DNA of 64,000 nt. It comes from an uncultured Pseudomonadales bacterium. GTDB taxonomy: Bacteria > Pseudomonadota > Gammaproteobacteria > Pseudomonadales > Azotimanducaceae. Below, piece by piece: positions 56,111 to 64,000 of this stretch. The stretch covers positions 1,674,001 to 1,738,000 of the forward strand of contig CATOTI010000002.1 of the NCBI GenBank assembly GCA_951813295.1. Reading direction: 5' to 3'. Positions within the stretch are counted from its first letter, which is position 1. Each line of letters opens with the position of its first letter. Both the position numbers and the translations under genes were made by a program. The notes below the pieces were generated by a model that saw nothing but the letters and a program-made list of their open reading frames with translations, ran no database searches and was not told the origin of the DNA.

Positions 56111-56926
56111 ATGGGATCGTACCGACACATCGAAGTTGAACCCCTGACGCCCACGATCGGCGCGACGATTCGCGGCGCGAATCTGAGCCAGCTTTCGGAT
56201 GACGTGTTCGAAGAAATCCACGCGGCCTGGCTCGATCATCTCGTGCTTTTCTTTCGCGATCAGGAACTCACGCCCGAATCGCATCTCGATTTCGGGCGAC
56301 GCCTGGGCGAGCTCCACATCCACCCGGCAGCGCCCTATTCGCACGGCTACCGCGAGCTCATGACCATCCACACGGACTCGAGGTCGCACCGCAACAACGG
56401 CAACGGTTGGCACTCCGACGTGTCCGCCGATGTCGAGCCGCCGATGTCGAGCATCCTGCACATCGAGAGCATCCCGTCGCACGGCGGCGATACGCTCTTC
56501 GCCAACATGTATGCGGCTTACGAGGCCCTGTCGGCGCCGATGCGCGACCTGCTCGACACGCTCTCGGCGCGCCACGAGTCGGACTACACCGGTCAATACG
56601 GCGATCACAAGCCGCAGCGGGAATTCCCCAGAGCGATCCACCCGGTAATCCGCACCCATCCGGAGACGGGCCGCAAGGCACTTTTTGTCAACGCGGGGTT
56701 CACTAAGCGCATCATCGAACTCGCGCGGGAGGAAAGTGACGGCCTTCTGCGCATGCTCTTCGAGCACGTGAAGGATCCGAACTTCCAATGCCGCTTCCAA
56801 TGGGACGTCAACTCCGTCGCCATGTGGGACAACCGTTGCGTGCAGCACATGGCCGTGTGGGACTACTACCCCGAGTCGCGTAGCGGGCACCGCGTGACGG
56901 TTAAAGGCGACCGCCCGTTCCACTAG
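56111..56926 (+). CDS. TauD/TfdA-family Fe(II)/2-oxoglutarate dioxygenase
   Basis: ATG 56111 with GGAGGAAAC upstream gives 271 residues. Features are ITPxIGAxI-like LTPTIGATIRGANLSQLSD, the metal H-x-D in NGWHSDVSADVEPP, GGDTLFANMYAAYEAL and the distal His/Arg pair in NRCVQHMAVWDYYP...GHRVTV. The family hydroxylates taurine, 2,4-D and similar compounds, often releasing sulfite or a phenol. Substrate not deducible. It stands in front of the M28 peptidase with a 35-bp gap and is likely cotranscribed with it. Confidence 0.9.
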   Translation: MGSYRHIEVEPLTPTIGATIRGANLSQLSDDVFEEIHAAWLDHLVLFFRDQELTPESHLDFGRRLGELHIHPAAPYSHGYRELMTIHTDSRSHRNNGNGWHSDVSADVEPPMSSILHIESIPSHGGDTLFANMYAAYEALSAPMRDLLDTLSARHESDYTGQYGDHKPQREFPRAIHPVIRTHPETGRKALFVNAGFTKRIIELAREESDGLLRMLFEHVKDPNFQCRFQWDVNSVAMWDNRCVQHMAVWDYYPESRSGHRVTVKGDRPFH

Positions 56927-56961
56927 AACGTTCCCGACAACCAAACGAGAGGACCCGAACC

Positions 56962-59154
56962 GTGCGCCTGCTCTTCGCCACACTCGTCGTCGCGCTGGCG
57001 GTCCAGGCATCCGGAGGCATTCTCGGGTTCGACGCGGCCGGAACCGAACGACAGCTCGCACTCGAAGCCGAACTCGACGCATCAGTTGACGCCGCTGACC
57101 TCGCGTTCTGGATGCGTGGTCTCGCCGCAAGGCCGCACCACACGGGATCCGAACACGGCGAAATGAACGTCGAGAGCCTGGCCAATTGGTTCACGTCGTG
57201 GGGATACGACACCGAGATCACGAGTTACGAGATCCTGATCCCGCGACCGACCGAGCGACGGCTCGTTCTCGAATCACCGACACGATTCGTCGCGAGTCTC
57301 ACGGAACGGCCGATGATGAGTGACCCGTCGTCACGATTCGCGGGCGACATGCTGCCGCCCTACAACTCGTTCTCGCCGGACGGCGACGTGCGCGGCAACG
57401 TCGTGTATGTCAATTACGGACGCATCGAAGACTACGAAACCCTCGAGCGCCACGGAGTCGACGTATCCGGCAAGATCGTGATCGCGCGCTACGGGGCGAC
57501 GTTCCGCGGCATGAAACCGAAGATCGCCGCACTCCACGGCGCGATCGGCTGCATCATCTACTCGGACCCCGTCGACGACGGCTACTACCAGGGCCCGGTC
57601 TACCCGGACGGTCCGCACAAGAACGCGACGGGCGTGCAGCGTGGCTCGATCATGGACTTGCCGCTGCATGCAGGCGACGTGCTGACCCCCGGCCGGCCGG
57701 CGATTGCCGGCGAACCGCGGCTTGCCCGCGAAGATGCCGCGGCGATCGCGCCGATCCCGACGTTGCCGATCAGCTACGGCGACGCGGAACCGATTCTCGC
57801 GGCAATGAAAGGCCCCGTCGCGCCGCGGGAATGGCGTGGCGCCTTGCCCGTGACCTACCGTCTGGGCGGCGGCGAAGCGACGGTTCACCTCAAGGTCACG
57901 TTCGATTGGCAAATGCTGACGGCAAAAAACGTGATCGCCCGTCGCACGGGTTCACAATTCCCCGATCAGTGGGTGATCCGAGGTAACCATCACGACGCGT
58001 GGAATCACGGCGCGCGGGATCCGATTTCGGGCCTCATCGCGCTCCTGGCCGAGGCGAAGGCGATCGCCGCGATGCCAGAACCCAAACGGACGATCGTCTA
58101 CGCCGCATGGGATGCCGAAGAGCACGGTTTGATGGGTTCGACCGAATGGGTCGAAGAGCACATCGAGACGCTGCGCACCAACGCCGTCGCCTACCTCAAC
58201 ACGGACGGCAACGGCCGCGGATTCCTGGGAATGGGTGGCAGCCATGCGCTCGACAAGGCGTTTGTTCAAGCCGCGGACGCGGTCGTCGACCCACAGACGG
58301 GTGTTTCCGTACTGCGGCGACGCCAAGCCAATATCTGCGTCAACCAGGGCGGCGAAGCGTGCGGACGGGCCAAGAGCGGGTTGCAGTTCAGGGCGCTCGG
58401 CTCGGGCTCCGACTACTCGCCTTTCTTCCAGCACGTCGGCATTCCTTCGATCAACTCATCGTTTCGTGGCGAAGGCCATAGCGGCGCCTATCACACGATG
58501 CACGACACCGTGATGCACTTCGAACGAGACATCGATCCCGGCCATGACTACGGCGTCGCCCTGGCGCAGCTCAACGGCCGCATCACCTTGCGGCTCGCCA
58601 ACGCCACAGTATTGCCGTTCGATCTCGGCGCGATCACCACGATCGTCAAGAAGTACCTCGCCGAAGTGAAAAAGCTCGCCGATGATCAGCGCGAGACGAC
58701 GAAACGACAAAACGAACATCTCGCCGCCGGCGATTTCGCGCTGGTCCTCGATCCCTCGGGCTCGCTGATGCCGCCGGAACGTCGCCCCGCCGTTCCACAT
58801 TTCAACTTTGCACCGCTCGACAACGCCGTCATGCGCCTCGAGCAGGCGACCGACGCCCTAGAGCTCGAGGCCAATCGCGACTACGCGGCGATCGAGCGCA
58901 TCAATCAGTTGCTCTATACGGCCGAGGCCGAACTCATGAACCCGAAAGGGCTTCCCGATCGGCCGTGGTATCGCCACCAGCTTTACGCACCGGGGACGTT
59001 CGAAGGCTACGGGGCTAAAACGTTGCCCGCGATCCGGGAATCGATCGAGTACCGCAACTACGCACAAGTGCCTGGCGCAATTGAAGATCTCGCGGCGGCG
59101 CTCGACCGGCTGACGATGCGGGTCGAGGAGATCCGCGTCCTCGCCGATGACTGA
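56962..59154 (+). CDS. Secreted M28 peptidase (glutamate carboxypeptidase II-like)
   Basis: GTG 56962 (GAGAGGA upstream) gives 730 residues with a signal peptide (RLLFATLVVALAVQASGG). A PA domain (about 130-230: GKIVIARYGATFRGMK) precedes the zinc peptidase core: GNHHDAWNHGARDPISG, the catalytic EE in WDAEEHGLMGS, YLNTDGNG and a C-terminal His in YHTMHD. A helical dimerisation domain closes the chain. The organisation is that of PSMA/GCPII-type carboxypeptidases that release acidic C-terminal residues. It would act in the periplasm or outside. The next gene overlaps by 8 bp. Confidence 0.9.
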   Translation: MRLLFATLVVALAVQASGGILGFDAAGTERQLALEAELDASVDAADLAFWMRGLAARPHHTGSEHGEMNVESLANWFTSWGYDTEITSYEILIPRPTERRLVLESPTRFVASLTERPMMSDPSSRFAGDMLPPYNSFSPDGDVRGNVVYVNYGRIEDYETLERHGVDVSGKIVIARYGATFRGMKPKIAALHGAIGCIIYSDPVDDGYYQGPVYPDGPHKNATGVQRGSIMDLPLHAGDVLTPGRPAIAGEPRLAREDAAAIAPIPTLPISYGDAEPILAAMKGPVAPREWRGALPVTYRLGGGEATVHLKVTFDWQMLTAKNVIARRTGSQFPDQWVIRGNHHDAWNHGARDPISGLIALLAEAKAIAAMPEPKRTIVYAAWDAEEHGLMGSTEWVEEHIETLRTNAVAYLNTDGNGRGFLGMGGSHALDKAFVQAADAVVDPQTGVSVLRRRQANICVNQGGEACGRAKSGLQFRALGSGSDYSPFFQHVGIPSINSSFRGEGHSGAYHTMHDTVMHFERDIDPGHDYGVALAQLNGRITLRLANATVLPFDLGAITTIVKKYLAEVKKLADDQRETTKRQNEHLAAGDFALVLDPSGSLMPPERRPAVPHFNFAPLDNAVMRLEQATDALELEANRDYAAIERINQLLYTAEAELMNPKGLPDRPWYRHQLYAPGTFEGYGAKTLPAIRESIEYRNYAQVPGAIEDLAAALDRLTMRVEEIRVLADD

Positions 59155-59907
59155 TCGACAAGAACGCACGGTCGCTCACTGGCAGGACGCCGCGGCCTGG
59201 TTCCGCGAGTTCGGCGCCAAGGCCTGGGCGAGCGACGAGCCCTACTGGGGCATCTGGAGCTTGCCGGAGGCAGACCATCGCCTGCTGCCGGAACGCTCGA
59301 AGGCCTCGACTGCCTCGAAATCGGCTGCGGCGCGGGCTATGTCTCGGCCTGGATGACACGGCGCGGCGGCCGCGTCACGGGGATCGATCCGACACCCAAT
59401 CAACTGGCAAGCGCAAAAGCTTTTTCGGCCGAACACGGACTCGATATCCGCTGGGTACAGGGCTTTGGTGAAAACCTGCCGTTCCCGGATGCATCGTTCG
59501 ATTTCGCCATTTCCGAATACGGCGCGGCACTCTGGGCCGACCCCGAACGCTGGGTCCCGGAAGCCGCACGGATCCTTCGACCGGGCGGGCAGTTAGTCTT
59601 CTATACGAACGCCGCGTTTTCGACGACGTGCCTCGCCGATGGCGAGGACGCGAAGCTCGAGACCCAGCTGAAGCGCCCCTATTTCGACCTCTATGCCGTC
59701 GACTGGGGCGTCAAAGACGGTCCGGTCGAGTTCCACATTCCGCACGGACGCTGGATCGAAATCCTCACCGGCGCGGGATTCGCGATCGAACGGCTCGTCG
59801 AGATCCAGGCGCCGGACAATGCCGAATCACCCTTCGACTGGGCAGACCCCGACTGGGCGAGTCGTTGGCCGATGGAAGAGGCCTGGGTGGTGCGCCGCTC
59901 TTCGTAG
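59147..59907 (+). pseudogene. Class I SAM methyltransferase, broken by a -1 frameshift
   Basis: ATG 59147 lies within the M28 gene end. The first frame encodes TVAHWQDAAAWFREFGAKAW...DHRLLPE and then goes off track. The continuing protein, from about 59300, is in another frame: LEGLDCLEIGCGAGYVSAWM (SAM motif I), VTGIDPTPNQLASA, ENLPFPDASFDFAISEYGA and ILRPGGQLVFYT. One base appears to be missing near 59296-59302 (GAACGCTCG would read GAACGCCTCG). The restored protein would be about 253 residues and otherwise intact. It is either a null allele or a sequence error. Substrate unknown. Confidence 0.82.
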
Positions 59908-59940
59908 CCGGAAAACGCCGGTTCGCAAGCTTCGAGCCCC

Positions 59941-60031
59941 GCAGTTTCTTGCGCCAGCAAGAACTGCCAACGAACCGGCAAAGCGGCTTCCCGGCTTCGG
60001 CCCCCGCAGTTCTTGCGCCAGCAAGAACTGC
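59941..60031. repeat. Palindromic repeat pair (locus C) between convergent genes
   Basis: Two copies of a GCAGTTCTTGC-GCCA-GCAAGAACTGC hairpin occur at 59941-59967 (one extra T in the left arm) and 60006-60031 (perfect 11-bp stem). Each is followed by CAACG(A/G)ACCGGCA. The pair lies between the convergent methyltransferase and gdhA genes and could terminate both. The core matches loci A and B. Confidence 0.85.
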
Positions 60032-60058
60032 CAACGGACCGGCATCGCCGGTTCGCCG

Positions 60059-61414
60059 CTACATGACCCCGTAGGCGATCATCGAGTCGGCGACCTTGAC
60101 GAAGCCGGCGATATTCGCTCCACGCACATAGTCGATGTAGTCGGTGCCAGGGCACCGACCGTGTTCGACGCAACGCTCGTGGATCCCGGTCATGATTTCC
60201 CGGAGCAACACCTCGAGCTCCTCGGCTTTCCACGTCCGCCGCGTGCTGTTCTGGCTCATTTCGAGGCCGGAGACGGCGACGCCACCGGCATTCGCCGCCT
60301 TGCTCGGCGCAAACAGGATCTCCGCGTCCGTGAACGCGCTGATGCCGTCCTGCTCCGTCGGCATGTTGGCGCCCTCCGAGACGCCAATGCAGCCGTTGTT
60401 GATCAGTATCTCGGCGTCGCTCGTGGTGATTTCGTTCTGAGTCGCGCACGGGAAGGCGAGATCACAGGGCACACCCCAAGGCGTTCGTCCGCTATGGAAC
60501 TCGGCACCGAATTCTTCGGCATACGCGCTTAGCGCGCCGCGCCGAACGGTTTTCAGATCCATGACGTAGGCGAGCTTCTCGGCGTCGATCCCGTCTTTGT
60601 CGTAAATGAAGCCGGTCGAATCCGACAGGGTGACGACGTGGCCGCCGAGCTCGATCAGCTTCGCCGTCGCGTACTGCGCGACGTTGCCGGCGCCGGACAC
60701 GAGGCACGTTCGCCCGGCCAGATCCTCGCCGCGCAACGCCAGCATGTCCTGCATCATGTAAACCGTGCCGTAGCCGGTCGCTTCCGTTCGAATCGGGCTG
60801 CCACCGAAATCGATCGCCTTGCCCGTCAGGACACCCGTGAAGCGCGCGGTCAACCGCTTGTACTGGCCGAAGAGATAGCCGATTTCGCGCGCGCCGACGC
60901 CGATATCGCCGGCCGGCACGTCGATGTCGTCGCCGACGTGGCGGTAGAGCTCGGTCATGAACGATTGGCAGAAGCGCATGACCTCGTTGTCGGATTTCCC
61001 TTTCGGATTGAAATCCGCGCCACCCTTGCCGCCCCCGAGCGGCAAACCCGTGAGGCTGTTCTTGAACGTCTGTTCGAAGGCAAGAAACTTCAGGATGGAA
61101 AGATTGACGCTCGGATGAAATCGCAGCCCGCCCTTGTACGGGCCGATCGAATTGTTGTTCTGCACCCGATAGCCACGATTGACGCGGATGTTGCCCTGAT
61201 CGTCCTCCCAGCAGACCCGGAAGATGATGATCCGGTCGGGCTCGGCGATCCGCCTCAAGATCTGTAGCGAGTGATAGATCTCTTTGTCCGAGATGAACTC
61301 GAACACGTTCGAGGCGACCTCATAGACCGCCTGGTGGAACTCCGTCTCTCCTGGGTTGCGGCGTTCGAGGCCGGCCATGAACTGGGGCAGGTCGACGTGG
61401 TCACTGACGGCCAT
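60059..61414 (-). CDS. gdhA: NADP-type glutamate dehydrogenase
   Basis: The 451-residue length is typical of hexameric NADP-dependent GdhA. Visible motifs: NNNSIGPYKGGLRFHPSVN, the catalytic Lys region GLPLGGGKGGADFNPKGKSD, VPAGDIGVGAREIGYL, the Rossmann turn VSGAGNVAQYA and a C-terminal AGGVAVSGLEMSQNS. It aminates 2-oxoglutarate to glutamate with ammonium and NADPH, linking carbon and nitrogen metabolism. Single gene; the 155-bp upstream gap is shared with the divergent LuxR-VOC gene, and a palindromic repeat follows its stop. Confidence 0.97.
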   Translation of the reverse strand: MAVSDHVDLPQFMAGLERRNPGETEFHQAVYEVASNVFEFISDKEIYHSLQILRRIAEPDRIIIFRVCWEDDQGNIRVNRGYRVQNNNSIGPYKGGLRFHPSVNLSILKFLAFEQTFKNSLTGLPLGGGKGGADFNPKGKSDNEVMRFCQSFMTELYRHVGDDIDVPAGDIGVGAREIGYLFGQYKRLTARFTGVLTGKAIDFGGSPIRTEATGYGTVYMMQDMLALRGEDLAGRTCLVSGAGNVAQYATAKLIELGGHVVTLSDSTGFIYDKDGIDAEKLAYVMDLKTVRRGALSAYAEEFGAEFHSGRTPWGVPCDLAFPCATQNEITTSDAEILINNGCIGVSEGANMPTEQDGISAFTDAEILFAPSKAANAGGVAVSGLEMSQNSTRRTWKAEELEVLLREIMTGIHERCVEHGRCPGTDYIDYVRGANIAGFVKVADSMIAYGVM

Positions 61415-61569
61415 GGCTGTCTCCTTTTCAAGCGCTAGCGATCAAATCAGAAGCCGGTGAATTGCACCACGCCCACGATGAAGGCGTCATGAGGATCTTT
61501 CGTCGTCTACCCGTGCGAGCACCGCGGCGGGGGAGGGAAATTCGAGTGCCACCTTCCTAGACTACCCAC

Positions 61570-62202
61570 ATGAAGAGATCCCGAGGGCGTCCGCGCCACG
61601 ATGACGTCCTGACACCCGCCGAATGGCGCACGTTGCACGGCGTCCGGCACGGTTTCACGAACGCGCAGATCGCGGCGCGTACCGGCATCAGCCGCGACGC
61701 CGTCAAGTATCACGTCGCCAACATCGTCGCGAAGCTGGACGTCACCGACCGCCGCGCGCTCAAGCTATGGCGCGGCTATCCCAAAACCCACCCATTCGTC
61801 GCGCGGGAGGATGAACCGATGGCACGCGAGGTCAGCTTGAACAACGTCGGCCAGATTGCTCGGCACGTGAAAGAAATCGGCGCCTCGACGGCGTTCTATC
61901 GCGACGTGGTCGGCCTGCCGTTGCTTTATGAGTTCGACAAACTCGCCTTCTTCGACATGAACGGCCTGCGCCTCATGCTAGAAGAAACCAGAAAGGTGGA
62001 AAACGAATCGGTGATCTACTTCACGGTCGACGACATCGACGCCTCGTACAGCGGCCTGATCGATCGCGGCGCCTCGTTCGTCTCCGCGCCGCACCTGATC
62101 CATCGACACGAGGACGGCGTCGAGGAATGGATGGCGTTCTTCGAGGATCCCGAGGCGCGACTCCTCGGCCTCATGAGCCGTCGTAAGCGTTCGGCCGACT
62201 AG
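61570..62202 (+). CDS. LuxR-type HTH fused to a VOC domain
   Basis: The 210-residue protein combines a LuxR/GerE-like helix-turn-helix (residues ~12-62: LTPAEWRTLHGVRHGFTNAQIAARTGISRDAVKYHVANI) with a VOC module (~85-205: IGQIARHVKEIGAS-like start, TAFYRDVVGLPLLYEF, MAFFEDPEARLLGLM). The VOC half probably senses a small ligand rather than catalysing, making this a one-component regulator. A shorter VOC start (MAREVSLNN, at 61819) is in frame. Its target may be the convergent lipase region or the divergent gdhA; not deducible. Confidence 0.82.
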   Translation: MKRSRGRPRHDDVLTPAEWRTLHGVRHGFTNAQIAARTGISRDAVKYHVANIVAKLDVTDRRALKLWRGYPKTHPFVAREDEPMAREVSLNNVGQIARHVKEIGASTAFYRDVVGLPLLYEFDKLAFFDMNGLRLMLEETRKVENESVIYFTVDDIDASYSGLIDRGASFVSAPHLIHRHEDGVEEWMAFFEDPEARLLGLMSRRKRSAD

Positions 62203-63029
62203 CCTTTCCCCTCCGCGGAGTGACCCTCGGCTGCGTTTCGAATCGCCGCGATGTAACGATCGATATCGTGATCCTCGATGCCTTCGAGCTGCCGATCTCC
62301 AATGTTCGAGAGGATGTCGGTAGTCGTATCGAGGAACCGATACCACCATTTCATGTCGGTCGAGATGTCGCCGTCCTGATCGATGTAATGGAGGCTGCCG
62401 ACATGGCTGTACCCCATGATCCGCGCGGGTACGCGCGAGACGATGTCGGATGCGTTCTGGAACCGGAAATAGCGCGCCTTGGCCTCGACATTGAACGTCC
62501 GCGCAAACTCCCGAGATCCGGCGCGCGGTTGGCCGAACGTATAAACGCCGTAGAGCACCTCGTCACGTTCGATGAGCCGTGCCGCGGCAATCGTCGCCAT
62601 CGCACCGCCCAAGCTGTGCCCGGTCAGCCAGAGCCCCAGGTGTTCGCCAGACCGCGCCGCGCGGACCTCGCCGATGCGTGACTCCATGTCCGGAAAGACG
62701 TCGAGCATCGACTCGTAGAACCCGCGGTGGACCTTGCCGAGCGGCCCGTCGGTCGGAAAGGCATTGAGGTTGTCGAACCAGTCACGTCCCTCGTCGGTGC
62801 CGCGAAACGCACCGATCAGATAGTCGTCGTGCTCGACGAGCATCGCCTGGGCGCTGTCTTTGTTGTACACGCGAACGCTGCGAAACCCCGGCCCTAGTGT
62901 CTTCAACTGACGCAACATGCCGCGCTGGTTGAATTGCCCGTCGCGGGCGTAGACGAATTTCGACACGCTCGCGAGCCAATACGCGTTCACCGCGTCGTAC
63001 TGCGTCGTGTCGTGATTGAACCGGTCCAT
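62199..63029 (-). CDS. Class 3 lipase-family alpha/beta hydrolase
   Basis: The 276-residue protein shows the lipase-3 pattern: AFRGTDEGRDWFDNL (oxyanion region), VHRGFYES, the nucleophile LTGHSLGGAMATIAA, YTFGQPRAGSREFA and the acid in NASDIVSRVP. A C-terminal His is likely the EDHDIDRY or YSHVGSLHYI region. No signal peptide is apparent, unlike most secreted lipases. It overlaps the LuxR-VOC gene end by 4 bp and lies 29 bp from the enoyl-CoA hydratase gene on the same strand, so the two may be cotranscribed. Confidence 0.88.
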   Translation of the reverse strand: MDRFNHDTTQYDAVNAYWLASVSKFVYARDGQFNQRGMLRQLKTLGPGFRSVRVYNKDSAQAMLVEHDDYLIGAFRGTDEGRDWFDNLNAFPTDGPLGKVHRGFYESMLDVFPDMESRIGEVRAARSGEHLGLWLTGHSLGGAMATIAAARLIERDEVLYGVYTFGQPRAGSREFARTFNVEAKARYFRFQNASDIVSRVPARIMGYSHVGSLHYIDQDGDISTDMKWWYRFLDTTTDILSNIGDRQLEGIEDHDIDRYIAAIRNAAEGHSAEGKG

Positions 63030-63058
63030 AGCTGGCCTCGTCGGGAACGCGCAGCGCG

Positions 63059-63808
63059 CTAAAGGTGACTGAAATCCGCCGCGCGTTTCTCTCGAAACGC
63101 GGCGATCGCTTCGCGATTCGCAGGCCCACCCGACAACGCCGCAAGTGCCTGGCTTTCCGCGTCGACCACGGCGAGAAGGCGTTCTTTATAGGGGCCGATG
63201 ATGAGTCGCTTGGCGCTCTTGAGCGAATCACTGGGGAGAGCCGCGAAGGTGGCGGCCCGCGCCTCGACCGACTCGAGAAACCCCTCGTCCGGCAAAACGT
63301 CCAGCACCAGGCCCCATTCCTTGCACTGAGCCGCCGTCATCCACTCCGACGACATGAGCATCCACATCGCACGCTGGCGTCCCATCAAGGCGGGAAACGT
63401 CATCGTGCTCCCAGCTTCCGCAACGAGCCCCAGCGTCGAGAACGGACACCGGAGCCGGGCGCTCTTTGCCATGAAGGCAAAATCGGCAAGCCCGCAGATC
63501 GTCGCGCCGATGCCGACGCCGAGTCCATTGATCGCGAGCAGGAAAGGCTTCTCGAAATCGACGATCGTGCGGATGAGCCCGGCAAAACCATGTTTCGGCG
63601 CTTCTGCCGCGCGCCCGGCGAGATCCGCACCCGCCGAAAAGGCACGACCGTTGCCCGTCAGGACCACCGCTTTGACGCGCCCGTCGTTGCCCGCGTCGAT
63701 CAATGCATCCGCGAGAGCGTCGTACTGCGGGTTGTTGAAAGCATTCAGCGCGTCCGGTCGATTGAGTCCGAGCGTTCTGACACCGTGCGTGTCCGATAGG
63801 GTGACCAC
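63059..63808 (-). CDS. Enoyl-CoA hydratase/isomerase family protein
   Basis: GTG 63808 (AGGAGGAG upstream) gives 249 residues. Crotonase features: LNRPDALNAFNNPQYDAL, VVLTGNGRAFSAGADL (first oxyanion), INGLGVGIGATICGLADFAFMA (second oxyanion) and LGLVAEAGSTMTFPALMG. The catalytic Glu position for hydration is only partly conserved (AEAGS), so hydratase versus isomerase is undecided. It follows the acyl-CoA dehydrogenase gene by 22 bp on the same strand, suggesting a beta-oxidation-type unit. Confidence 0.9.
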   Translation of the reverse strand: MVTLSDTHGVRTLGLNRPDALNAFNNPQYDALADALIDAGNDGRVKAVVLTGNGRAFSAGADLAGRAAEAPKHGFAGLIRTIVDFEKPFLLAINGLGVGIGATICGLADFAFMAKSARLRCPFSTLGLVAEAGSTMTFPALMGRQRAMWMLMSSEWMTAAQCKEWGLVLDVLPDEGFLESVEARAATFAALPSDSLKSAKRLIIGPYKERLLAVVDAESQALAALSGGPANREAIAAFREKRAADFSHL

Positions 63809-63830
63809 GTCTCCTCCTGGGTTCCGCCCG

Positions 63831-64000
63831 CTAGAGCGGCAGTTCGCCGACCGCGCGATTGACGCTGCCGGTCTCGTTGTAACTACGCATCACCATGTCG
63901 GCGATCCGCATCAGGTGTACCTCGTCGGAACCATCGGCGATGCGCGCCCATCGTGCGCTGATCAGCATCTGCGCGAGGGGCGAGTCGTTGGAATAGCCGA
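63831..64000 (-). CDS. Acyl-CoA dehydrogenase, C-terminal end (continues past right edge)
   Basis: The last 55 or so codons of a minus-strand gene enter from the right edge and stop with TAG at 63833-63831. They encode SPLAQMLISARWARIADGSDEVHLMRIADMV (in two short runs: SPLAQMLISARWARI and ADGSDEVHLMRIA), the conserved C-terminal helix of acyl-CoA dehydrogenases with the G-D-E-V-H element next to the flavin. The enzyme would feed the enoyl-CoA hydratase 22 bp downstream. Confidence 0.85.
   Translation of the reverse strand, partial: GYSNDSPLAQMLISARWARIADGSDEVHLMRIADMVMRSYNETGSVNRAVGELPL

Overview
The window is a dense, visibly GC-rich stretch of a Gram-negative bacterial chromosome. A TonB-dependent receptor, a tripartite MacB-like ABC efflux set, a PQQ dehydrogenase and Tat/Sec-type signal sequences indicate an outer membrane and periplasm. 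Repeated class III CoA-transferases (five genes), several Fe(II)/2-oxoglutarate oxygenases (two PhyH, one TauD-like, one CmcJ/NvfI-like), an LLM flavin oxidoreductase, VOC proteins and alpha/beta hydrolases suggest a heterotroph degrading diverse organic acids and xenobiotic-like compounds, of the sort common in environmental (often marine) Proteobacteria. The exact lineage cannot be fixed from the sequence alone. No tRNA, rRNA, CRISPR array, integrase or intact insertion sequence was seen.

Layout. 1-1319: 5' part of an AddB-like nuclease gene leaving the left edge. 1518-8291: catabolic operon (fused CoA-transferase, amidohydrolase, secreted barrel-like protein, PF20091 hydrolase). 8288-18589: mixed single genes, including a pentapeptide-repeat/DUF2089 pair. 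18586-23189: ABC efflux operon (adaptor, ATPase, two permeases). 23328-30353: hydrolases, PhyH, a frameshifted serine hydrolase and two adjacent CoA-transferases. 30395-32868: rhodanese and TonB receptor. 32879-35457: a glutaredoxin-DinB gene with an in-frame UGA, divergent from two DSD1-type PLP genes. 35465-35775: composite palindromic repeats. 35768-38890: Rieske/PQQ-dehydrogenase/PhyH operon. 39097-43655: CoA-transferase, VOC, a Zn-finger gene divergent from a sigma factor-sliding clamp fusion, and two small genes. 43743-48543: possible Trp leader, trpS, MFS pseudogene, ppdK. 48643-55912: TPP-dependent acyl-CoA lyase, TetR/TfoX-domain pair, ADP-forming acyl-CoA synthetase, MBL pseudogene, CoA-transferase, Sec-type glutathione peroxidase. 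56111-64000: TauD, M28 peptidase, frameshifted methyltransferase, gdhA, LuxR-VOC fusion, lipase, enoyl-CoA hydratase and the end of an acyl-CoA dehydrogenase.

Most notable. (1) Two genes carry an in-frame TGA exactly at a redox-active cysteine position, the glutathione peroxidase (55808-55810) and a glutaredoxin-DinB fusion (33578-33580). The peroxidase also has a hairpin sharing a 10-base apical element with the classical E. coli fdhF SECIS, so the organism very probably decodes UGA as selenocysteine. (2) One 435-residue protein (41372-42679) joins a sigma-70-like factor to two DnaN-type sliding-clamp domains, with an internal Shine-Dalgarno and ATG that could also yield the clamp alone. This recalls phage T4, where sigma gp55 works with clamp gp45, here in a single chain. 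(3) A family of small palindromic elements occurs at three intergenic sites, with compensatory stem changes. (4) A short ORF with tandem Trp codons precedes trpS. Three genes are broken by single-base losses (two at G4 runs) and two more are decayed pseudogenes, so both sequencing error and genuine decay must be considered.
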